A stretch of 64,000 nt of DNA from positions 5,332,001-5,396,000 of the forward strand of contig CM066047.1 of NCBI GenBank assembly GCA_033557465.1. The letters run 5' to 3'. Below are positions 50,711-61,606 of this stretch, piece after piece. The notes under the pieces were generated by a model. That model searched no databases. It was not told the DNA's origin and saw only the letters and a list, made by a program, of their open reading frames with translations. Every line of letters begins with the position of its first letter. Positions within the stretch are counted from its first letter, which is position 1. The position numbers and the translations under genes were made by a program. This DNA comes from Ichthyophis bannanicus (taxonomy: Eukaryota > Chordata > Amphibia > Gymnophiona > Ichthyophiidae).

Positions 50711-53560
50711 CTACTTACTATTTCCGGTGAGGTATATGGTAGCTGGGGTTGAGATACTGGGTTGAGAGTAGTGTAGAAGAAAGAGATGGTGTTTTAGTGC
50801 TTTTCTAAACTGAGCAAGATCTGTGATTGCTCGTATGGAGGATGGGAGTGTGTTCCAGCAGCTGGGAGCGTAGAACTTGAAAGCACGGTTTATTGTTGCT
50901 TGGGTGCATTTTGTTATTTTCTTGGGGATCTGTAAGGTATTGATGGCGAATGTTCTCCTAGCCCTGTTTGTTGGAGTGGGGTGGAGAAGGTCAGTTAGAG
51001 AGGTGGAGGATATTTTGTTAATGGCCTTAAAGGTCATCAGGACCACCTTATAGGTGAGGCGGCAGTAAATTGGTAGCCAGTGCAGGTCTTTTAGGATTGG
51101 TGTGATGTGCTCTCTCTTAGGGGCTCCGTGTAGGAAGCGTGCGGCTGCGTTCATTGCAAGTTGTAGGGGGTTTAACGTGTTTTTGGGTAGGCCATGAAGG
51201 ATTACGTTAGCATAGTCAAAGTGAGGGGTTATCATTGCCTGGAAAAGTGATCTAAAGTCCCTTGGCTGCAGTAGGGGTCGGAGGTGTCGCAGTGTCCGTA
51301 GTTTGTGGTAAATTTGTTTGGTAGTGTTGCTGATATGTGTTTTGAATTCGAGCTGCTGGTCTAATGTAACGCCTAGGTAGCAGATACATGGTTTGGTTGG
51401 GAGTTCAGCATCTCTTGTCTTTAAAGTCGATGGTGGTGAGAAGGATTGATTTCTGGATATGAACAGGACGTCCGTCAGTGAAGTTTATTTTGAGGCTCTG
51501 TTAGAGGAGCCAGTCAGTTACAGCCTCAAAGCATTTTACTAGTGGGGAGAAGTCGGGATGATCGATCATGAAAGGGGTGTAGAGTAATACGTCGTCTGCG
51601 TAGATTAGATATGCTATGTTGAATGAGTGAATTATTTCACATATCGGTTGCATATATATGTTAAATAAGAGGGCAGAGAGAGAGGAGCCTTGAGGTACCC
51701 CATGTTTTTGTTGGAACGGCTCGGAAGTCGTGGGTTCCGTCCGTACTTGCTGCCACCTGTCTGTTAGATAGGATTTGCACCAATTCCATGCAGAGCCATT
51801 GATTCCCTTGTCGTGAAGCCGTATCAAGAGTTGCTCGTGGTTTACAGAATCAAATGCAGCAGCAATGTCTAGGAAAATTAAGGCATATCCCTGCTTGATA
51901 TTATCAATCCCTGTAATCAATGTGTTGATAAGTGTGGCAAGGAGAGTTTCAACACCATGTGCTTCCCTAAAGCCATGTTGGCATGGGTCAAGGGGAGCTG
52001 TAGCATCAATGTGATCTTGTATGTGACGTTGAATGACCTTCTCAATTATTTTTGCTAGCAGGGGGATGCTTGATATTGGACGGTAAGATTCTACCTAATG
52101 GGGATTTAGCTTGGCGTTCATCAGGAAGGGTCGGATGGACGTCTGTTTGAGGCATCGAGGGAACTGTCCCATGGAGAAGGATAAGTCGATGATTTTGGTT
52201 ATTATAGGGCTGATTTCCTTCCGTAATGATCTTATCCAAGATGCTGGACAAGGATCATTAGGTGCAGTGGTGGCGTTAACAACAGCGATGATGTCCTCCA
52301 TTCTTGTATCTGATGGTGTTGTGAGAGAGGTTAGTGGCTTAGATAGGTTATTATTGGGGATGGATAGCGTAGTTTTGGTAACATTTTTGGTTTTGGCCAG
52401 CAGATAGTCTGCGTAGTCCTGGGGGTGTATCATGGTCGGTTGTGAGGCTGAAGGTTCCTTTGTCAGGGTCCTTACTATATTGAACAGCTCATGAGGTTTG
52501 TTCAGGGCTCGGTTTAAGAGCTCGGCGTGATGTTCCTTAAATTTTGTTGATATTAGGTCTCGGTGTGTCTGCAGGCGGGAGTTGTAGGCCGTCTGGTCTG
52601 TTGGGGATCGTGTTCGTTGCCATTTTCTTTCAAGTTTCCTCAGCATTTGTAGTGATGTTCGCAGCTCGGTGGTGTACCAGGGTGCAAATTTTCTCCTTCT
52701 TAGTTGCCTGTCGGGGGTCTGAGGTTTGGCTTTATTCGCTATACATGCGAAGGAGCTCAGGCAGTTGTTCCATGCAACCATCGCCTCTTCAAGGTTCAGT
52801 GATGCTGTCATGATATTGGGGAGGACGTCTTTGATGATCATCTCTTTGTCAAAGGGTCTAAAACATCTTGAGGGTGTTGATTTTTCAGTTAGTTTCATTG
52901 TTCTTCCGCTGTCTTGGTTTATAGGTATTTGGAATTTAATTAGATTATGGTCAGACCATGGGACAGGGTCGAGTTTGTGGTTGGAGCTCACGTTTGGTCT
53001 GGGGGAAAAAATCAGGTCTAACATGTTCCCTTTTTGATGAGTGGGGGCATCAACTATTTGTTCGTAGTCCAGGTTGTTGAGAGCCTCCAGGAAGGCTTTG
53101 GAATGATTATCCTGCATAGCTGCTAGGTTGAAATCACCTAGAATCCAGTTTGGCCTGCGTGTGTTCGTGGGGTTGGTGGCTAAATCGATTATTGTTGCAA
53201 GGTCTTCAGGGGGTGATGATGGGGATCTATAGATGAGGTTGATGGTATTGCAGTTGTCGGATATGGTGATCACATCCAGGTGTGTTGAGCTAATGGAGCT
53301 GATAGTTTGGTACTGGAGGTTGGTTTTTACAAGAATGAATGCACCACCTCCCCTGCGGTCTTCTCTGTGGCATGTATGGATTGAGAAGTCAGGGGGGGGT
53401 GAGCTGGTTGATGAGGACCGAGTCTGAGGTGGTGAGCCACAATTCTGTTACTAGCAGAATGTCTAGATGGAGGTGTGTTATGAGGTCAGTGAGTATTGGC
53501 CACTTTTTTTCGAACATCGCGCGTTTATGAGGGCACATTTCAGGTTGCATGGGCTTTGAT
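50711..53560 (-). pseudogene. L2-like LINE ORF2, broken
   Basis: From the high end: endonuclease (L-L-V-T-E-L-W-L-T near 53450, G-G-G-A-F-I-L-V near 53340, I-Y-R-S-P, W-I-L-G-D-F-N-L-A-A, W-S-D-H-N-L-I), linker (A-P-W-Y-T-T-E-L-R), then RT entry (A-S-W-I-R-S-L, then a stop at 52095). The RT core lies in other frames: F-L-D-I-A-A-A-F-D-S-V-N-H (about 51870), G-V-P-Q-G-S-S-L-S-A-L-L-F (about 51690), Y-A-D-D-V-L-L-Y (about 51590). The C-terminus is at 50711-51235. The 392-codon stretch 52095-53273 is uninterrupted, but the ORF is dead overall. Confidence 0.85.
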
Positions 53561-54662
53561 GGGGCTTGGGTTTTGTGGTGTTGAAGTGGTATGTGGATTA
53601 GGTATGGGTGAGCGACATGCGAGGTTTCAGCTGGTGAGCGGTATGTGTTGTTGTGATATCTCCTTCCTTGGCTTCATATAGCTAGGATCGGGATGTGGTC
53701 GGATGCAGAGGAGAGTGAGCAATTGATGGCGTTGCTGAAGAGGTATATGCTGATTAAGGTAATACTGGATATGGCCATTTTGAGGTGGGGTATGGTATGT
53801 TGTGCGTGGTGGGGGCTTTCCTTGACTGGGGTATATGTTAATAGGCTTTGTGTGTGGTGGGGGCTTTCCTTGACTGGAATGTAAGTTAATAGGCTTTGGA
53901 GGTGATTCTACATGGGCTGTGTGTGTGTTGCGCAGCCCAGTGGGAGCTGGGTTGTTCTACGAGACTAACTAATCCTTTGGCAGTAAGGTTTAGCAGTACC
54001 TTCAACAATGAAATACTTATATTATACAGTCAATATTAATGAGCAGAGAGCTGTGTGGATGGTAGCCGTGTGGAAACTTGTGTCATTTGTCCGTATTGGT
54101 TAATAGTACCTCCGGCAGTGAGATAATTATATTATACAGTAGTATAAGTGTTCAATAGTACACGTTAGATATTACACATTAAATTTTGCAGTGAAATATT
54201 ATCGGTATGTGGTAACGTTCGAAAGCATTGAAAACACAGTAGGCTTAATAGTGGGATACTCACAATGCTTTTCTGAGTAGGATATTCACAGAGCAGTCCG
54301 TTTCTGGGCACAGCATATGTCTGGAGGTTGTTGTATCTTGTGTGAGTCTAAATGGGGAGTCGGGCGATTGGACGGCTGTAGCGGCAGGCTGCAGCTGGAG
54401 GCAGTAGGATCATCGGTGGGGCTCAGTATTTTCTTGGAGAGTTCCTGGAACTGTGTCAACGGCGGCTGGTGGTGCCTGGGGCTAGTGAGCTCAACCCAGG
54501 CAGGGAGCTCGAGCTATGATGTTCAGTTCTGTTGTTGGTCAATGTAGTGTTTTTGCGGCGATACTGAATTGTTCCGGTGGATGTGTTCGAGTGGGGGGGG
54601 GTCCCGGGTATCGGGCCACCGCCTAAGGGCCACACCAAAGGGCCCTCTGGCGCAGGCCCGCC
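53561..54662 (-). promoter_or_regulatory. LINE 5' leader
   Basis: No ORF over 80 codons in the LINE sense. A 48-bp tandem duplication (GTGGTGGGGGCTTTCC at 53806 and 53854) and a looser duplication around TTATATTATACAGT (54018 and 54126) occur. The GC-rich block at 54620-54660 also appears in the short derivative at 46950. Confidence 0.45.
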
Positions 54663-55771
<1,109 letters not shown>

Positions 55772-58568
55772 ACATAAGAACATAAGATATGCCATACTGG
55801 GTCAGACCAAGGTCCATCAAGCCCAGTATTCTGTTTCCAACAGTGGCCAATCTAGGTCATATGTACCTAGCAGTTTCCCCAAGAGACACAAGTTCCACAA
55901 TGCTTGTACTGGGTCAAGCATTGATATCTTCGGTCACTTCTTAATAATGGTTTATGGACCTTTCCTCCAGGAACTTGTCCAAACCTTTTTTAAACCCAGC
56001 TACACTAACAGCCTTTACTACATCCTCCGGTAACAAATTCCAGAGTTTGATTACACGTTGAGTGAAAAAATATTTTCTTTTATTAGTCTTAAATAGTTTA
56101 CCCTGTAGCTTCATTGCATGTCCCCTAGTCTTTCTATATTCTGATAACATAAACAATCGATCTACGTTTACCTGTTCCACTCCGTTCATTAATTTATAGA
56201 CTTCTATCATATCTCCCCTCAGCCGTCTCTTTTCCAGGTTAAAGAGCCCTAACCTTTTTAGCCTTTCTTCATAGGAGTATCCTTCCATTCCCTTTACCAT
56301 TTTGTTGGCTCTTCTCTGTACCTTTTCTAAAATCGCTATATCCTTTTTAAGATACGGCGACCAGAATTGCACACAGTATTCAAGGTGCGGTCTCACCATG
56401 GAACGATATAGAGGCATTATAATATCTTTTGTTTTCCATTCCTTTCCTTATCATACCTAGCATTCTATTTGCTCTCTTGGCTGCCGCTGCACACTGGGCC
56501 GAGGGTTTTAACATGATATCCACAATGACGCCTAAATCTTTTTCCTGGGTGGTGGTTCCTAATGTGGAACCTTGCATCGTGTAACCATAGTTTGGGTTGT
56601 TCTTCCCTAGGTGCATAACCTTGCACTTGTCCACATTAAATTTCATCTGCCATTTTGATGCCCAGTCTTCCAAATTATCAAGATCCTCTTGCAATTTTTC
56701 ACAATCCTCTTGGGTTTCAACAACTTTAAATAGTTTTGTGTCATCTGCAAATTTGATAACCTCACTCGTTATTCCACTTTCCAGGTCATTTATGAATATG
56801 TCAAAAAGCAGCGGACCCAGCACAGATCCCTGGGGTACACCACTATTCACCTTTCTCCATTGGGAAAATTGGCCATTTAGCCCTACCCTCTGCTTTCTAT
56901 CTTTTAACCAGTTCCTGATCCACAATAGTACACTGCCTCCTATCCCATGACTCTTTAGTTTTGCCAAAAGTCTCTGATGAGGGACCTTGTCAAAGGCTTT
57001 CTGAAAGTCCAGATACACAATATCAACCGACTCACCTTTGTCCACCTGTTTATTCACTCCTTCAAAAAAACATAACAGATTAGTAAGACAAGATCTTCCT
57101 TGTCTAAAGCCATGTTGGCTGTCTCTCATTAGGTTGTGACTATCTACATGCTGAGTAATTTTATTCTTTATGATGGTTTCTACCATTTTTCCCGGTACTG
57201 ACGTCAGGCTCACCGGTCTGTAGTTTCCCGGATCACCCCTGGAACCCTTTTTAAAAATTGGTGTAACATTGGCGATCCTCCAATCTTCAGGTATTAGAGA
57301 TGATTTTAATGATAGTTCACAGATTACTGATAGCAGTTCTGCAATCTCATATTTCAGTTCTTTCAACACCCTTGGATGTATACCATCCGGCCCAGGTGAT
57401 TTGCTACTCTTCAGTTTATCTAATAGTTGTAAGACATCTTCCCCATGTATCGATATTTCCTTCAATTCTTCTGCACCTTTAAATACCACTTCAGTCATGG
57501 GTAACATCCCTACATCTTCCTCAGTAAAGACCGAAGCAAAGAATTCATTCAGTCTCTCCACTATCGCCTTGTCGCCTCTTAGTGCTCCTTTGACCCCTTT
57601 ATCATCTAATGGACCAACTGACTCTCACAGGTTTTTTGCTACGAATGTACTTGAAAAGGTCTTTATTTCGCGTTTTTGCTTCCGCAGCAAGCTTCTTCTC
57701 AAATTTTCTCTTTGCCTGCTTTATCAATGCCTTGCATTTGACTTGCCAGTGCTTGTGCTGTTTCCAGGTTTTGTCGTTTGGCTCTTTTTTCCATTTCCTG
57801 AAAGATGCTTTTTTGGCAACAACAGCCTCTCTGACCTCACCTTTAAACCATGCTGGCAGTTTTTTGCACTTCCTTCCACTTTTCTTAAAGCGTGGAATAC
57901 AGCTGGTCTGGGCTTCCAAGATAGTATTTTTCAACAACAGCCAAGCTTGATGTACGTCTTTAACCTTCGCAACTGCTCCTTTTAGTTTTTTCTTAACTGT
58001 TTTCCTCAATTTACCATAGTCTCCCTTTCGAAAGTTAAAAGGTAGTACTGTGGATTTCCTTACTATCCCTCCTCCACTAATTAAATCAAAAGCGATCATG
58101 CTATGATCACTATTGCCAAGTGGCCCCAACACCCTTATCTCTTGCACTAGATCTGATGTTCCACTAAGGACTAGGTCTAATATGGCTTCCCCTCTGGTCG
58201 GTTCATGAACCAGCTGCTCCAAGAAGCAGTCATTTATTTCATCTAGGAACTTTATCTCCCTAGCATGTCCTGACGTGACACTGACCCAGTCGATACCGGG
58301 GTAATTGAAATCACCCATTATTATTACTGCGCTGTAACTTTTGTTAGCTTACTTGATTTCTTTGAGCATTTCATCATCCATTTGGTCATTCTGGCCAGGT
58401 GCTCGATAGTACACCCCCACTGCCATTGCCTTCCCCCTTTTATATGGAATTTCAATCCATATAGATTCTACAGCAGATTTTGTTTCCTGCAAAACTTTAA
58501 TCCTATCTGAGTCAATGCCCTCTCTAACATAGAGCGCAACCCCTCCACTAATTTGATCAGCTCTATCA
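55772..58568 (-). mobile_element. CR1 family-1 LINE (copy C)
   Basis: The 3' tail at 55772 (ACATAAGAACATAAGATATG) and 2.8 kb of ORF2 match copy B. It breaks at 58568, inside the endonuclease, where RTE copy 2 starts. The rest of the CR1 would lie beyond that insertion, outside the window. Confidence 0.85.
55941..58568 (-). pseudogene. CR1 ORF2 endonuclease-reverse transcriptase (copy C)
   Basis: Domains in order from 58568: G-G-V-A-L-Y-V, V-Y-Y-R-A-P-G, M-G-D-F-N-Y-P-G-I-D-W, N-S-D-H-S-M-I-A, linker W-K-K-E-P-N-D-K, RT with [46 protein letters not shown], and the CR1 C-terminus. Defects: a stop at about 58352 (in the segment before M-G-D-F-N), a frameshift near 57600 and a 5-base deletion near 56430. 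The RT stretch 56380-57561 is open and has both catalytic Asp. Confidence 0.85.
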
Positions 58569-61500
58569 TTAGAGCAGCAGCAGCAGAATGGGATAGTGTT
58601 GACGGCGGAGGATCACATTTCTGTGACAACGGCAACAACATCAAACTTAAACTGCGCGGAAGGAAGGCCCGGCAATCTACTTCTGTATCTTGCCATGAAA
58701 ACCCAATGGATAGTTACAACAAAACAAATTGTGCTATGGTGCTGGAAGATGAGACTCCCAGGTCAGAAGGCACTCAACTAGCTACTGGGGAAGAGCTGAA
58801 GACTTTTCAGAGTAAAGCCAGCATTTATGATGTGGTTGGATCAAAGCCCTCGGGAAGTCTGACTGCTGATGTAGCTGCGCATGAAATGAGAGTCAGAAGC
58901 TGTAAAGATGTCTTACACATTGGAACATGGAACGTACGAATCATGAACCAAGGGAAGTTGGAGGTGGTCAAGAATGAAATGGAACGTGTACAACTTGATC
59001 TGTTGGGTGTCAGCGAACTGAAATGGACTGGCATCGGGCACTTTGCATCAGATGATCACATGGTCTACTATGCTGGAAATGAAAGACAAAGAAGAAATGG
59101 TGTTGCATTTATAATAAAGAAGAAACTTGCAAGAACTGTAATGAAATACAATGCAGTCAGCGAACGCTTAATCTCTATTCGTCTACGAGGAATGCCTATC
59201 AACACAACTATAATTCAAGTATATGCCCCAACAACAGCTGCAGAAGAGAATGAAATTGAAGAGTTCTATGAACAAGTACAAGCTGAAATTGACAGAACAT
59301 GCAAACAGGATATCCTGATAGTCATGGGTGACTGGAACGCAAAAGTTGGCAACAAAGAAGAAGGCAAAGTAGTTGGAAAATATGGACTTGGCAACAGAAA
59401 TGAAGCTGGAGAAAGATTGATAGAATTCTGCAAGACCAATGATCTATTCATCTCAAACACCTTCTTCCAGCAACACAAGCGGCGACTGTACACATGGACT
59501 TCACCCAATGGATTGTATAAAAATCAAATTGACTACATCTGTGGAAGTCAACGATGGAAAAGCTCTGTAACATCAACAAAGACAAAACCTGGAGCTGACT
59601 GTGGTACAGATCATCAACTACTAGTATGCAAACTCAAGCTAAAGTTGAAAAAGAGCAAACCACTCATGAATGCAGCAAAATATGACCTTGAGAATATACC
59701 ACTGGAATTTAAAGACTGCCTGCAAAATCGATTTGCTGCTTTAGATACAAATGACAGAGCTCCGGAAGAGTTATGGAATGACGTCAAGAAGGTTGTGCTG
59801 GAAGAAAGCGAGAAGTCTCTACAAAAGGTGAAAAAGCAAAAACGGCCAAAATGGATGACGGAAGAAACTCTGAAAATTGCCCAGAAACGCAGAGAAGCTA
59901 AAGCCAAAGGAGAAAGAAAGACAATCTCAGAACTCAACAGAGATTTCCAACGTGCAGCAAGACAGGACAAGGAAAAGTACTACAATGACACTTGCAAGGA
60001 AATAGAAGCAGAAACTATTAGAGGAAGAACAAGATCGGCTTTCCTAAAGCTGCGAGAGCTAAAGAAAAAGTTCCAGCCTCGAATTGGAATGTTACAAGAT
60101 GCTCAAGGTTCTATGTTGAATGATGCTGAGAAGATCAAGAAAAGGTGGAAGGAATATACAGAGTTTTTATATGATAAAGATCAAGTGGACCAACAGCCGT
60201 TTCAACCTGTACCTTATGATCAGGAACCATTGGTGATGAAAGAAGAAGCTGAAGCAGCATTGAAAGCCTTATCAAAGAACAAAGCACCAGGCATTGATGG
60301 CATTCCCATAGAAGTATTGCAGCAATCTGATGCAGCTGTTACCGTACTTACAAGGCTCTGCCAAGAAATATGGAAGACAACATCATGGCCAACTGACTGG
60401 AAAAGATCTGTGTTTATACCAATACTAAAGAAAGGTGATCCAACTGACTGTGGAAATTATCTCACAATCGCTCTGATCCCACATGCCAGCAAGATTCTAC
60501 TGAAGATTATTCAAAAGAGACTACAGCCATACCTAGAACAAGAACTACCTGAAGTGCAAGCAGGGTTCAGGAAAGGACGAGGAACGAGAGACATCATTGC
60601 GGATGTGAGATGGATCCTTGAAAAGACTAAAGAATACCAAAAGGATATCTATTTGTGCTTTATCGACTATAGCAAGGCTTTTGACTGTGTAAACCATGAG
60701 AAACTCTGGGCCACGTTAAGAAGCATGGGTATACCAGAACACCTGATCGTTCTCTTGCGCAATCTGTACATTGATCAAGAAGCAACAGTTCGAACGGAAC
60801 AAGGAGAAACAGAATGGTTTAAAATAAGCAAAGGTGTAAGACAAGGCTGCATACTTTCCCCCTACCTGTTTAATTTATATGCAGAACAAATCATCAGAGA
60901 AGCAGGACTGTATGAAGACCACAGAGGTGTGAAGATTGGTGGAAGACTCATCAACAACCTTCGCTATGCTGATGATACCACATTACTGGCTGAAAGTGAA
61001 GATGATCTGAAACATTTGCTTCTCACAATCAAAGAACATAGTCTCAAAATGGGCCTGCACCTTAATGTAAAGAAGACAAAGATCATGACAACTGGCATAA
61101 TCAACAGGTTCATCGTTGAAGGAGAAGAAATTGAAATCTTGAACAACTTTAACCTACTTGGATCAACTATCAATAAAGAAGCAACAAGCAGTCAAGAAAT
61201 CAGACGACGCATTGCTCTTGGCAGAATGGCTATGAAAGACCTAGATAAGATTCTCAAGAGCAGAGATGTGTCTCTCCATACAAAGATTCGACTTGTTCAA
61301 GCCATGGTATTTTCAATAACATCATATGGATGTGAAAGCTGGACAGTGAAAAAGACAGACAGGAAGAAAATTGATGCCTTTGAATTATGGTGCTGGCGGC
61401 GAATACTGTGTATACCATGGACTGCCCGAAGAACAAACCAGTCGGTACTAGAGGAGATCAAACCTAAGCTTTCTTTAGAAGCTCAGATGACAAGACTTCG

Positions 61501-61606
61501 ACTTTCATACTTCGGACACATCATGCGAAGAGAGAGATCATTAGAGAAAGACATCATGCTTGGCAAGATAGAAGGTCAACGCAAAAGAGGAAGGCCAGCA
61601 ATGAGA
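58569..61606 (+). mobile_element. RTE LINE copy 2, inserted in CR1 copy C
   Basis: It starts within CR1 copy C at GAGCAGCAGCAGCAGAATGG and lacks the 5' leader present in copies 1 and 3 (5' truncation by about 150 bases). The 3' end is cut at 61606 by the next LINE, about 35 codons before the end of the ORF. The remaining RTE tail may lie past 64000. It matches copy 1 almost base for base. Confidence 0.9.
58706..61606 (+). CDS. RTE endonuclease-reverse transcriptase, C-terminally truncated (copy 2)
   Basis: The frame is open from the 5' edge through 61606; the first ATG within RTE sequence is at 58706. All endonuclease and RT motifs of copy 1 are present (G-T-W-N-V-R, S-E-L-K-W, M-G-D-W-N-A-K, F-I-D-Y-S-K-A-F-D, G-V-R-Q-G-C-I-L-S, Y-A-D-D-T). 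By eye about 15 residues differ from copy 1 over roughly 1000; one changes N-Y-R-T-I-A to N-Y-L-T-I-A in a conserved RT motif, and one Glu is absent from a run of three. The last residues of the frame (to 61627) come from the inserted LINE tail. Loss of the end of the C-terminal domain and the Arg change probably inactivate it. Confidence 0.85.
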
